Source: Nocardioides abyssi
Lineage (GTDB): Bacteria; Actinomycetota; Actinomycetes; Propionibacteriales; Nocardioidaceae
Assembly (NCBI RefSeq): GCF_030412915.1
Contig: NZ_JAUHJR010000005.1
Location: 124,001-188,000 of the forward strand
Reading direction: 5' to 3'
Length of the DNA: 64,000 nt
The notes under the pieces were generated by a model. That model was not told the origin of the DNA, did not search any database, and saw nothing but the letters and a program-made list of their open reading frames with translations. This document shows, piece by piece, positions 9,026-16,750 of this stretch (the first letter of the stretch is position 1; every line of letters begins with the position of its first letter). Made by a program: the position numbers and the translations under genes.

Positions 9026-10189
9026 ATGTCCGACACCGAGGTTGCAGCCACTCTCCTCGAGGCCACCCGGCTGCGCACCCAGGTCGAGGCCCTCGAGCTC
9101 CGCCTCGCCGCCGAGGCCGACCGCCGACAGGTGGGTGACAAGGTCGGCGCGACCGACACCGCGTCGTGGTGGGGACACGAGACCCGCCAGGACCGGCCGG
9201 CCGCGAAGCGACGGATGCGGCTCGCGGAGTCGCTGGACCGCCACGCGCCTACGTCAGCGGCGCTGGCTGAGGGCGCGATCAGCGTCGACCACGCCCAAGT
9301 GATCACCGACTGCGTCGACAAGCTGCCCGACGACCTGCCTGACCCGACGATCCCGGAGCGAGCCGAGAAGCACCTCTTGAACGAGGCACTCGATCGCGAC
9401 CCCAAGTCGCTCGCGATCCTGGCCAAGCACGTCCTGACCGTCGTCGCCCCTGAGATCGGCGAGGAGCGCAATGCCCGCGCGCTGGAGCGCGAGGAACGCG
9501 AAGCCCGCGCGAAGGCCTGGCTCACGATGTGTCCCGACGGCAAGGGCTCGGTGCGCGGCAAGTTCTCCATCCTGACCCTGCACGGCGAGATGCTCAAGAA
9601 GATGCTGCTCGCCTTCGCAGCACCCAAGCACCAAGCAGCCACCAAGACGGAGGACAGCGAGCCCGAGGTCGAGCGCCGCCCCTCGCCCGAGCGGATGGGC
9701 GACGCGTTCTGCGAGCTCCTCGAACGCCTCTCCGCCGACAAGCTCCCCCAGCTCGGCGGCCTCAACGCCTCCGTCGTCGTCCTCATCGACTACACCGACC
9801 TCCAGAGCGACACCGGCCGCGCCACCCTGGAGTCCGGCGAACCCAACTCCGCCTCCCTCGCCCGGCGGATGGCCTGCGAAGCCGCCCTCCTCCCCGCCGT
9901 CCTCGGCAGGAAGTCAGAGCTCCTCGACCTCGGCCGCACCGCCCGCCTGTTCTCCGGCGCCCAGCGCCGCGGGCTCGCGATCACGCAGCAGACCTGCACC
10001 GCTGTCGGGTGCGACTGGCCGGCCCACCTCTGCCACGCCCACCACGACGACAGCTGGCTCCGGGGCGGAAAGACCGACATGAGGAACGCACGTCTGCTCT
10101 GTCCCAGGCACCACGCCCGCATCCACGACCCCCGCTACGAGACCACGCACCATCCCGACGGCGGCGTCTCGTTCCACATGCGGACATAG
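9026..10189 (+). CDS. DUF222 / HNH endonuclease domain protein
   Basis: The N-terminal two thirds match the DUF222 pattern (leucine-rich helix, then DRPAAKRRMRLAESLD and GAISVDHAQVI). The C-terminus carries an HNH nuclease motif: paired cysteines in CTAVGCDWPA, then CHAHH, GGKTDMRN and LCPRHHARIH. Such genes are multi-copy in Nocardioides and mycobacteria (REP13E12-like) and often linked to mobile DNA, but the substrate is unknown. The product is 387 residues from ATG 9026, the start that matches the family. It is flanked by GGTTGAGG/GGTCGAGCAG elements on both sides and followed by a 28-bp palindrome. Confidence 0.88.
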   Translation: MSDTEVAATLLEATRLRTQVEALELRLAAEADRRQVGDKVGATDTASWWGHETRQDRPAAKRRMRLAESLDRHAPTSAALAEGAISVDHAQVITDCVDKLPDDLPDPTIPERAEKHLLNEALDRDPKSLAILAKHVLTVVAPEIGEERNARALEREEREARAKAWLTMCPDGKGSVRGKFSILTLHGEMLKKMLLAFAAPKHQAATKTEDSEPEVERRPSPERMGDAFCELLERLSADKLPQLGGLNASVVVLIDYTDLQSDTGRATLESGEPNSASLARRMACEAALLPAVLGRKSELLDLGRTARLFSGAQRRGLAITQQTCTAVGCDWPAHLCHAHHDDSWLRGGKTDMRNARLLCPRHHARIHDPRYETTHHPDGGVSFHMRT

Positions 10190-10198
10190 GCCATCCGT

Positions 10199-10226
10199 GT
10201 TCTTGATCGAACGTTCGACCAAGAAC
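10199..10226. terminator. 28-bp near-perfect palindrome after the HNH gene
   Basis: GTTCTTG (10199-10205) pairs with CAAGAAC (10220-10226), and the core TCGAACGTTCGA (10207-10218) is fully self-complementary, with one A/C mismatch between them. It begins 10 bases after the HNH stop. With no spacer it could be a cruciform or protein-binding site as well as a terminator. It is noticeably less GC-rich than its surroundings. Confidence 0.5.
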
Positions 10227-10305
10227 GCGAACCACCCCCGCACCCGCGCAGGACGGCAACCACCGCCGGCCGGACGAGGATTGCAGCGCCCTGCGCACCT
10301 CACCG

Positions 10306-10345
10306 GGTCTCGTCGACGCTCGCCAGGGCTCGCTGCTCGACCAGC
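10306..10345 (-). repeat. GGTCGAGCAG...GACGAGACC element, minus orientation
   Basis: This is the reverse-oriented copy of the element at 8647, running GGTCTCGTCGACGCTC to GCTGCTCGACCAGC. It sits between the HNH gene and the end of the response-regulator gene, so the HNH gene is bracketed by family members in opposite orientation. Confidence 0.7.
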
Positions 10346-10361
10346 GGGTGCGATAGGTGGG

Positions 10362-11585
10362 TCAGGCGGTCTCGGCGAGGCGGTAGCCGACGCCGCGGAC
10401 CGTGTCGATGAAGCGGGCGCTGGGGCCGTCGTCGCCGAGCTTGCGGCGGAGGTTGGCGATGTGGACCTCGACGGAGCGCTTGTCGGCTTCGTTGACGAAG
10501 TACGAGGTGACGTACTGCTGGCCGCGCATCGTCAGCACGAGGTCGGCCTTGCTGCGGACGCGGCGGCCGGTGCTGAGCAGCGAGGCGAGCAGGTCGAACT
10601 CCGTGCGGTTGAGGTCGACCGCACCCCCACCGACGGTGACGACGCGGCTCTCGTGGTTGAGGGCGAGGCCGTTGAACCGCACCCACGAACCGTCCGCGGA
10701 CGGGCCGGCGGCCGACGGGGCGGCGTGGGCGCCACCTGGCTGCACGGGCGGCTGGTACGCCGGCTGCTGCGGCGCCTGCGGAGCGGGAGCCGGCGGAGCG
10801 TAGGGCTGCGCCGGCGGCGCCTGCGGGTACGCCGGCTGCTGGACGGGCTGCTGGGCCGGCGGCGGCTCGTAGGCGACCGGAGCCTGGTGCTGCGGCTCGT
10901 AGGGCTGCTGGTACGGCTGGGTCGGCGCAGGCGCCTGCGGCGCGGGCGGCTCGACCGGCTGCTGCACGGACGGCTGGTAGGTCGGCTGCGGCGGGGGCGA
11001 CACCGGCTCGGGCTGCTGCGGCGGAGCGGGCTGGGCGGGCTCGTCGTTGCGGACGACCCGCAGCGGAGCGTTCTGGGTGAGGTCGCGGGCCGCGGCGGCG
11101 GCCCACGACTCCGGGGCCGGCTCGACGGGAGCAGCAGGGGCGGCGGGGGCGGCGTCGTCGGGAGCGGCGGCCTGCTCGCCCTCGGCCCAGCCGACGGGCT
11201 GCTCGGCACGCAGGCGGGGGCGGCGCAGCATCGAGTCGGCGCGCGCCCGCAGCTCGCGCGGGCGGAACGGCTTGACCAGGTAGTCGTCCGCCCCGGCCTC
11301 GAAGCCCTGCACGACGTCGATCTCGTCGGCGAGCGCGGTGATCATGATCAGGTAGGTGTTGCTGAACTCCCGGAGCCGCCGGGCGACGGCGAAGCCGTCC
11401 ATGCCGGGCATGTTCACGTCGAGCGTGGTGATCAGCGGGTTGTGCGCGCGCACCGCCTCGACACCCGTCGGCCCGTCAGGGGCGACGACGGTCGTGAAGC
11501 CCGACTGGGTCAGCACGATGTCGATGAGGTCCCTGACGTCCGGGTCGTCCTCGATGATGACCGCGGTCCACGGATCCCCCTGCAT
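10362..11585 (-). CDS. Response regulator with receiver and winged-helix domains joined by a long Pro/Gln-rich linker
   Basis: Residues 8-120 form a receiver domain: acidic pair Asp13/Asp14 in VIIEDDPD, phosphoacceptor Asp56 in TTLDVNMPGMDG, Thr83 and Lys105 in LVKPF. Residues 300-404 form an OmpR/PhoB winged helix (LNRTEFDLLASL, VEVHIANLRRKLGD, TVRGVGYRL). Between them lie about 175 residues rich in Pro, Gln, Ala and Tyr, probably disordered, far longer than normal OmpR linkers. Total length is 407 instead of about 230. No histidine kinase gene is adjacent. ATG 11585 follows TAGGGT by seven bases, indicating a leaderless mRNA. Confidence 0.92.
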   Translation of the reverse strand: MQGDPWTAVIIEDDPDVRDLIDIVLTQSGFTTVVAPDGPTGVEAVRAHNPLITTLDVNMPGMDGFAVARRLREFSNTYLIMITALADEIDVVQGFEAGADDYLVKPFRPRELRARADSMLRRPRLRAEQPVGWAEGEQAAAPDDAAPAAPAAPVEPAPESWAAAAARDLTQNAPLRVVRNDEPAQPAPPQQPEPVSPPPQPTYQPSVQQPVEPPAPQAPAPTQPYQQPYEPQHQAPVAYEPPPAQQPVQQPAYPQAPPAQPYAPPAPAPQAPQQPAYQPPVQPGGAHAAPSAAGPSADGSWVRFNGLALNHESRVVTVGGGAVDLNRTEFDLLASLLSTGRRVRSKADLVLTMRGQQYVTSYFVNEADKRSVEVHIANLRRKLGDDGPSARFIDTVRGVGYRLAETA

Positions 11586-11592
11586 GGACCGA

Positions 11593-11598
11593 ACCCTA
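11593..11598 (-). promoter_or_regulatory. Probable -10 box for the response regulator
   Basis: Minus-strand TAGGGT stands seven bases before the ATG at 11585, which puts the transcript start at or next to the start codon. Confidence 0.5.
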
Positions 11599-11644
11599 AC
11601 AACGTCCGGCCCAGGTTCTGCGTCGTCGCCTGCGCGACGCGCGG

Positions 11645-12655
11645 TCAGGCACGACCGAGCAGCTCGAGGGCCCGCTGCGGCCAGAACTCCCCGGCCGGCG
11701 GACCGCCGTTGCACGGGCCGTCGCTCTCGCCGGGCGGCTTGATCCACAGGTAGGCGTCGAGCCCTGTGCCGTCGTCGACGTACCCCGGTCGCTGGCCCAC
11801 CGACTGGCCCGACGGGTTGCACCACTCCTCGAGCGAGCCCACCCCGTTGCGGCCGCTGTCCACGACGTAGTGCGCACCGCCGACCAGGTCGCTGAGCCGC
11901 TCGGCCCACCGCACCTCGTCGACGTCGGTCTGGTAGTTCGAGACGTTGGTCGCGAAGCCGCGGACCTGCCCGACCCCGACCTCGCGCAGCAGCGCGGCCA
12001 CCTTCTTGGCCGGGACCCAGCCCGAGTGCCCGCCGTCGACGTACGTCGTCACGCCGGCCTCCGCGAGGGCGTCGACGGCCCGCGACAGCAGGTCGACGCG
12101 CTCCGCCCGCCGGTCGCACTCGACCGCCGAGGCCAGGGCGTCCGGCTCGAGCACCACGACGGCCGCGTAGGTGGCGGCCGCGCCGGCGATCTCCTGCACC
12201 CACGGCACGTACGACGCGGCGTCGAGCCCGCCGCTGGAGTAGCCGCCCGTGCAGTCGCGGTCGGGGATGCCGTAGACCACCAGCACCGGCACGCGGCCGG
12301 CCTCGTCCGCAGCGGCCACGAGGGAGGCGACGTACCCGCCGACGGCGCCCGGCGGACGCTCCTCCGGCGTCAGCCAGATCCCCTGCGGGACCTCGGCCAG
12401 CTCCGCGAACGCCGCCGCCTCGTCGGTGCGGCCGTCGGCCTCGGCCTGCTGGGCGGCCTGCGCGGTGCGCGAGCGGGGGTCGACGTACTGCGGCTGCTCG
12501 GCGAACCGGTTGCGCTCCTGGGGCCCGAGCTCCCACGGGCCCAGGTGCTGGGCGCGCGCGACGAGGACGCCGGCGACCGCGAGGACCACCAGGACCGCCA
12601 GCGCGCCGAGCGCGACGGGAAGGACGCGGGAGCCGCGGGACGCGTCGTCAGGCAC
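11645..12655 (-). CDS. Membrane-anchored glycoside hydrolase family 6 protein (endoglucanase/cellobiohydrolase-like)
   Basis: GH6 enzymes hydrolyse beta-1,4-glucans with inversion. The 336-residue protein has a single N-terminal transmembrane anchor (about 13-34) and a complete GH6 core: [23 protein letters not shown] (the aspartate after PDR), [10 protein letters not shown] (proton donor region), [20 protein letters not shown] and [10 protein letters not shown]. The putative catalytic aspartates are therefore retained. Cysteines typical of the family are present. No carbohydrate-binding module is seen. It may remodel a cell-surface or environmental beta-glucan. The GTG start has CACAAT six bases upstream. 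Confidence 0.9.
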   Translation of the reverse strand: MPDDASRGSRVLPVALGALAVLVVLAVAGVLVARAQHLGPWELGPQERNRFAEQPQYVDPRSRTAQAAQQAEADGRTDEAAAFAELAEVPQGIWLTPEERPPGAVGGYVASLVAAADEAGRVPVLVVYGIPDRDCTGGYSSGGLDAASYVPWVQEIAGAAATYAAVVVLEPDALASAVECDRRAERVDLLSRAVDALAEAGVTTYVDGGHSGWVPAKKVAALLREVGVGQVRGFATNVSNYQTDVDEVRWAERLSDLVGGAHYVVDSGRNGVGSLEEWCNPSGQSVGQRPGYVDDGTGLDAYLWIKPPGESDGPCNGGPPAGEFWPQRALELLGRA

Positions 12656-12661
12656 GCGGTC

Positions 12662-12667
12662 ATTGTG
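12662..12667 (-). promoter_or_regulatory. Possible -10 box for the GH6 gene
   Basis: Minus-strand CACAAT is six bases before GTG 12655. It deviates from TAnnnT at the first position. The divergent maf promoter lies 18 bases away. Confidence 0.35.
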
Positions 12668-12684
12668 CCGAGTGGTTGGTGCGC

Positions 12685-12690
12685 GATGCT
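12685..12690 (+). promoter_or_regulatory. Possible -10 box for maf
   Basis: GATGCT is six bases before GTG 12697, consistent with a leaderless transcript and with the chosen start. Confidence 0.35.
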
Positions 12691-12696
12691 GGGGCG

Positions 12697-13296
12697 GTGC
12701 CGACGTTCGTGCTCGCCTCCGCCTCCCCCGCCCGCCTCACGACCCTCCGCAACGCGGGTCTCGACCCGCAGGTCGTCGTCTCCGGCGTCGACGAGTCGCA
12801 GGTGGTCGGCGTGCCGCCGGCCGAGCTCGCGCTCCGCCTGGCCGAGCTCAAGCAAGACGCCGTGGTGGGCCGGCCCGAGGTGCCGGCCGACGCGCTGGTG
12901 CTGGGCTGCGACTCGGTGCTCGAGCTCGACGGCCAGGCGCTGGGCAAGCCGGCCGACGCCGAGGAGGCCGTGGCCCGGTGGCGGGCGATGCGGGGCCGCA
13001 GCGGCGTCCTGCGCACCGGTCACGCCCTGCACGACACCGCCAACGGCCGGACCGTCTCGGCGACGGCGTCGACCACCGTGCACTTCGCCGACGTGACCGA
13101 CGAGGAGGTCGCGGCGTACGTCGCGACCGGCGAGCCGCTCCACGTCGCCGGCGCGTTCACGGTCGACGGCCTGGGCGGCTCGTTCGTGACCGGGATCGAG
13201 GGCGACCACCACAACGTGGTGGGCGTCAGCCTTCCGCTGCTCCGGTCCCTGGTGGCCGACCTCGGCCACTCGTGGACGGGTCTCTGGTCTCGCTGA
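12697..13296 (+). CDS. maf: Maf family nucleotide pyrophosphatase
   Basis: Maf proteins hydrolyse non-canonical or modified nucleoside triphosphates to monophosphates, a house-cleaning role linked to septum control. The product has the N-terminal signature [18 protein letters not shown], the catalytic region [19 protein letters not shown] and the late [11 protein letters not shown] motif. From GTG 12697 the protein is 199 residues, a normal length; this start places [14 protein letters not shown] at the N-terminus, as in homologues, and has GATGCT six bases upstream. Its last 71 bases overlap the convergent gtrA-type gene. Confidence 0.93.
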   Translation: MPTFVLASASPARLTTLRNAGLDPQVVVSGVDESQVVGVPPAELALRLAELKQDAVVGRPEVPADALVLGCDSVLELDGQALGKPADAEEAVARWRAMRGRSGVLRTGHALHDTANGRTVSATASTTVHFADVTDEEVAAYVATGEPLHVAGAFTVDGLGGSFVTGIEGDHHNVVGVSLPLLRSLVADLGHSWTGLWSR

Positions 13297-13837
13297 CCGG
13301 CCCGCCCGGCAGCGAGGTCCCGTCGGGGTCGGTGGTCTCGCCGAGGTGGTCGGGCTCCGGGGGCACCATCGGCTCGGCCGGGTCGTACATCTCGGTGAGG
13401 TGGATCGGCCGCCGGAAGATGAACCGGCGGAAGAGGTAGAAGCGCGAGATCAGGCCCAGCACCAGGCCGATGACGTTCGCCGAGACGTTGTCGGAGATCG
13501 GGTCGTCGAGCCCCAGCACCTCGCGGCTGATCGTCAGGCAGGCGATGGGGATCAGCATCGTCACCGCGTTGATCGCGATGAAGGCCGTGAGCCCGCCGTC
13601 GGCCTGCCGGGGCGGCCGGTCGCGGAAGGCCCAGGTGCGGCTCCCGCGGTAGCTGACGAACATGCCGATGGTGTTGGCGATGACGTAGGCCAGGATCGGC
13701 TGGTCGGGCAGCACCGCGTGCTCGCCGGTGTTGAAGCCGTGCACGAGCAGGTTGAAGATGACGAGCGCGACGACCGTGGCGAGACCGCCGACGGCGATGA
13801 ACCGACCGGCCTCACCGAGGAAGCGCCGGTTCGACAT
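13226..13837 (-). CDS. GtrA family membrane protein
   Basis: GtrA-like proteins are small four-helix membrane proteins thought to help move lipid-linked sugars for cell-envelope glycosylation. The N-terminal 145 residues show the pattern [19 protein letters not shown], then [19 protein letters not shown] and two further membrane segments, ending [12 protein letters not shown] charged, Pro-rich tail of about 55 residues follows. ATG 13837 is seven bases after TAGCCT. The tail is encoded partly inside the 71-base convergent overlap with maf (13226-13296), an unusually long overlap of two real genes. Confidence 0.88.
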   Translation of the reverse strand: MSNRRFLGEAGRFIAVGGLATVVALVIFNLLVHGFNTGEHAVLPDQPILAYVIANTIGMFVSYRGSRTWAFRDRPPRQADGGLTAFIAINAVTMLIPIACLTISREVLGLDDPISDNVSANVIGLVLGLISRFYLFRRFIFRRPIHLTEMYDPAEPMVPPEPDHLGETTDPDGTSLPGGPVSETRDPSTSGRGRPPGTGAAEG

Positions 13838-13844
13838 GGGGCCA

Positions 13845-13850
13845 AGGCTA
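13845..13850 (-). promoter_or_regulatory. Probable -10 box for the gtrA-like gene
   Basis: Minus-strand TAGCCT stands seven bases before ATG 13837, close behind the terminator hairpin at 13861-13892. Confidence 0.45.
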
Positions 13851-13860
13851 ACGAACAGAC

Positions 13861-13892
13861 CGCCCGGACCCCGCCTCGACGGGGTCCGGGCG
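13861..13892 (-). terminator. Strong hairpin terminator after the OFA transporter operon
   Basis: CGCCCGGACCCCG (13861-13873) and CGGGGTCCGGGCG (13880-13892) form a perfect 13-bp stem with loop CCTCGA. It lies 10 bases beyond the stop of the small transporter subunit and just upstream of the gtrA-like promoter, insulating the two units. Confidence 0.75.
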
Positions 13893-13902
13893 CTGCGCGT
13901 GG

Positions 13903-14004
13903 CTATCCGGTGAAGAGGTTCGCGGCCTTGCGGAGCGTCTCGACGACGCCGTACGCCAGGGGCACGCCCACGAGCGCCCAGGCCGCTGCGATCCGTGCGG
14001 TCAT
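13903..14004 (-). CDS. Small partner protein of the OFA-type MFS transporter (33 aa)
   Basis: This 33-residue protein, MTARIAAAWALVGVPLAYGV followed by VETLRKAANLFTG, is one transmembrane helix. Its ATG overlaps the transporter stop (ATGA at 14001-14004), with a GAGAGGAGA ribosome-binding site inside the transporter gene. Tiny one-helix proteins of this kind are annotated as MFS transporter small subunits next to oxalate/formate-family carriers. It probably stabilises or modulates the carrier. It is easily missed in annotation because of its size. Confidence 0.75.
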   Translation of the reverse strand: MTARIAAAWALVGVPLAYGVVETLRKAANLFTG

Positions 14005-15407
14005 GCGTGGCTCTCCTCTCGCTCGGGGCTGCCGGGTCGCGACGACGGCTCGTGGAACCGCTCCGCGACCGGGCGCACCAGCAGGTTGGCGACCAGGCCG
14101 ACCGCGAGCAGCGCGACCATGGTGAACAGCGCGGGCCGGTAGTCGGCCGCGACCAGGTTGCCCGGCTCGCCACGGGCGTCGAGGAACCCGTTGACGATGA
14201 GCGGGCCCGCGACGCCGGCGGCCGACCACGCGGTCAGCAGCCGGCCGTGGATCGCGCCGACCTGGTAGGTGCCGAAGAGGTCGCGGAGGTACGCCGGGAT
14301 CGTCGCGAAGCCGCCGCCGTAGAACGAGATGATCACGGCCGCGAACAGCACGAAGAGCACCGTCGAGCTCGGGCCGATCGTCGCCAGCAGGACGTAGCAG
14401 ACCAGCCCGACGCCGAGGTAGACCATGTAGATCGGCTTGCGGCCGATCACGTCGGAGGTCGAGGACCACGCGAACCGGCCGCCCATGTTGGCGATGGAGA
14501 GCAGGCCGACGAAGCCACCAGCGGCAGCGGCGGCGACCGAGGACTCGCCGTTCTCGCGGAAGAAGTCCTGGATCATCGGTTGCGCCTGCTCGAGGATGCC
14601 GATGCCGGCGGTCACGTTGCAGAACAGCACGGTCCACAGCAGCCAGAACTGCGGCGTGCGGACGGCGTTGTTCGCCGACACGCTGGCCGTGGTCACCATC
14701 GACTTCGAGCGGACCGTCGAGGGGTCCCAGCCCTCGGGCTTCCACCCGTCCGGGGGCACCCGCACGGTGAACGCGCCGAACATCATGAAGACGAGGTAGA
14801 CCGCGGCGAAGGTCAGGAACAGCATCATCACCGCGTCGCCGCTGGGCACCGACGAGGAGTCGCCCGAGTCGTAGCCGGAGTCGTAGAACGACATCAGCCG
14901 CCCCGAGAGCGGCGAGGCCACCAGGGCGCCACCGCCGAAGCCCATGATCGCCATGCCGGTGGCCAGGCCGGGCCGGTCGGGGAACCACTTGATCAGCGTC
15001 GAGACCGGCGAGATGTAACCGATGCCCAGGCCGATGCCGCCGATGCCGCCGTACCCGACGTAGACCAGCCAGAGCTGGTTGGTCGCGATGCCGAGCGCAG
15101 CGACCAGGAAGCCGGCCACCCAGAAGCACGCGGAGACGAACATCGCGGCGCGCGGGCCGTTGCGGTCCACCCAGGTGCCGAAGAGCGCCGCCGACAGGCC
15201 GAGCATGACGATCGCGACGGAGAAGATGACGCCGACGGCGGTCAGCGTGCTGTCGAAGTGCTCGACCAGCGCGCTCTTGTAGACGCTGGTCGCGTAGACC
15301 TGGCCGATGCACAGGTGCACCGCCAGGGCCGCGGGCGGCACCAGCCAGCGGCTGTAGCCGGGCCCGGCCACGGTGCGCTCACGCGCGAGGAACGACGGTA
15401 CGGCCAT
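14001..15407 (-). CDS. OFA family MFS transporter (oxalate/formate antiporter-like)
   Basis: A 468-residue, roughly 12-helix carrier of the major facilitator superfamily. Features fitting the OFA subfamily are HLCIGQVYATSVYKSALVEHF in helix 1 with its following loop, FGTWVDRNGPR (MFS signature) and GGIGLGIGYISPVSTLIKWFP. Substrates of the family are small monocarboxylates or dicarboxylates such as oxalate, formate or lactate; the substrate here is unknown. A large insertion (about residues 155-215) carries acidic and Ser-rich segments. ATG 15407 is preceded by GGAGGTGGA; a GTG three codons upstream is possible. It is coupled to the small subunit gene. Confidence 0.88.
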   Translation of the reverse strand: MAVPSFLARERTVAGPGYSRWLVPPAALAVHLCIGQVYATSVYKSALVEHFDSTLTAVGVIFSVAIVMLGLSAALFGTWVDRNGPRAAMFVSACFWVAGFLVAALGIATNQLWLVYVGYGGIGGIGLGIGYISPVSTLIKWFPDRPGLATGMAIMGFGGGALVASPLSGRLMSFYDSGYDSGDSSSVPSGDAVMMLFLTFAAVYLVFMMFGAFTVRVPPDGWKPEGWDPSTVRSKSMVTTASVSANNAVRTPQFWLLWTVLFCNVTAGIGILEQAQPMIQDFFRENGESSVAAAAAGGFVGLLSIANMGGRFAWSSTSDVIGRKPIYMVYLGVGLVCYVLLATIGPSSTVLFVLFAAVIISFYGGGFATIPAYLRDLFGTYQVGAIHGRLLTAWSAAGVAGPLIVNGFLDARGEPGNLVAADYRPALFTMVALLAVGLVANLLVRPVAERFHEPSSRPGSPEREESHA

Positions 15408-15467
15408 GCACTCCACCTCCAGGGGGTCGGGGAGGCGGTACCCACATCGTGAGCGCGGTCACAGCCC

Positions 15468-16697
15468 TCAGGCGGTGGTCCCCGGCTCGAGCCTGCTCCC
15501 GGCCCCCAGCACGACGCCCTCGCCGACCACGCTGTGCCGCCCGACGATCGTGACCGCGTCAGGGTCGTCGTACGCCGCCGCGTCGGCCTCCCCGACGCGT
15601 GCGTCGGCCTGCACCTCGCACCGGGTGTCGACGATCGAGCGGTGCACGCTCGCCCCGCGGCGCACGACCGTGTCGGTGAAGACCACGCTGTCGACGACCC
15701 GCGCGCCCTCCTCGACGACCACGCCGGGGCCGAGCACGCTGCGGACGACCTCGCCGGCGACGTGGCAGCCGGGGCTGAGCATCGAGTCGGCGACGGTCGC
15801 GCCGTCGAGCACGCGGGCCGGCTGGCGCTGCGGCTGGCGGGTGAGGATCGTCCAGCCCGGCACGCCGAGCACGTCGCGGTCCTCGGTGAGCAGCTCGCGG
15901 TGGGCGGTGAGGTAGAGGTGCGGCTGCCCGAGGTCGCGCCAGTAGCCGGGCATCCGGTGGGCCACGACCTTGCCGCGCTCGACGAGCCGCGGCAGCAGGT
16001 GGTCGCCGAAGTCGCCCAGGCCGGTGTCACCCGGCTCGCTGTCGGCGGACAGCTCGCGGTGCAGCTCGCCGAGCACCTCAACCAGCGCCGCCGGGTCGTA
16101 GACGAAGACCTCGGTCGCGACGGTCCCGGTGGTCGGCTCCTCCGGCTTGTAGTCGACCCGCGTCACCCGGCCGTCGTCGTCGTGCTCGACGGTCGCGTGG
16201 TCGGAGGCGTCCTCGACCGGTACCTCGGTGGTCACCACGGTGCACTCCGCGCCGTGCTCGTGGTGGGTGACGATCGCGTCGCGGTAGTCGAAGCGGTAGA
16301 CGTGGTCGGCGCTCATCACGAGCACCACCTCGGGGTCGAAGGACTGGATGTCGTCGCGGATGCGGAAGAGCAGGTCGGCGTTGCCCTTCGCGAAGCCGTC
16401 CTCGTCGAGGGTGCCGGTCCCCTCCTGCGGCATCAGCAGGCGCAGCCCGCCGACGTTGCGGTCGAGGTCCCATGGCCGCCCGTTGGCGACCTGCTCCTCC
16501 AGCGTCGAGCCCTGGAACTGCACCGAGAGCCACACGTCGGTGCAGCCGGAGTGGGTGAGGTTGGACAGCGGGAAGTCGAGCAGCTGGTAGACCCCGGCGA
16601 ACGGCAGCGCGGGCTTGGCGCGCTCGCGCGTCAGCACGTCCATGCGCCCTCCGGAGCCTCCGGCCTGGACGATGGCGAGCACGCGGTGGGCGACCAT
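15468..16697 (-). CDS. glgC: GlgC-like glucose-1-phosphate adenylyltransferase / sugar nucleotidyltransferase
   Basis: The enzyme probably makes ADP-glucose (or another NDP-sugar) from glucose-1-phosphate for glycogen-type synthesis. The N-terminal nucleotidyltransferase domain shows VQAGGSGGRM, LTRERAKPALPFAG, YQLLDFPLSNLTHSG and VLVMSADHVYRFDY; the C-terminal part has hexapeptide repeats of a left-handed beta helix. The loop reads GGSGGRM rather than the GGGRGTRL of classic GlgC, so nucleotide preference is uncertain. ATG 16697 lies seven bases after CACGAT; an ATG three codons upstream (16706) is also possible. Confidence 0.82.
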   Translation of the reverse strand: MVAHRVLAIVQAGGSGGRMDVLTRERAKPALPFAGVYQLLDFPLSNLTHSGCTDVWLSVQFQGSTLEEQVANGRPWDLDRNVGGLRLLMPQEGTGTLDEDGFAKGNADLLFRIRDDIQSFDPEVVLVMSADHVYRFDYRDAIVTHHEHGAECTVVTTEVPVEDASDHATVEHDDDGRVTRVDYKPEEPTTGTVATEVFVYDPAALVEVLGELHRELSADSEPGDTGLGDFGDHLLPRLVERGKVVAHRMPGYWRDLGQPHLYLTAHRELLTEDRDVLGVPGWTILTRQPQRQPARVLDGATVADSMLSPGCHVAGEVVRSVLGPGVVVEEGARVVDSVVFTDTVVRRGASVHRSIVDTRCEVQADARVGEADAAAYDDPDAVTIVGRHSVVGEGVVLGAGSRLEPGTTA

Positions 16698-16704
16698 GCC
16701 GGTC

Positions 16705-16710
16705 ATCGTG
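16705..16710 (-). promoter_or_regulatory. Possible -10 box for the glgC-like gene
   Basis: Minus-strand CACGAT is seven bases before ATG 16697; the first base departs from TAnnnT. Confidence 0.3.
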
Positions 16711-16750
16711 ACAGGCGGGTCCACATCGCGGCAGGGGCCTGGCCGGGGCC

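Noticed and set aside
8625-10345. Classical insertion sequence around the HNH gene
   Set aside because: No transposase motif, no terminal inverted repeat of IS type and no target-site duplication could be seen; only dispersed elements flank it.
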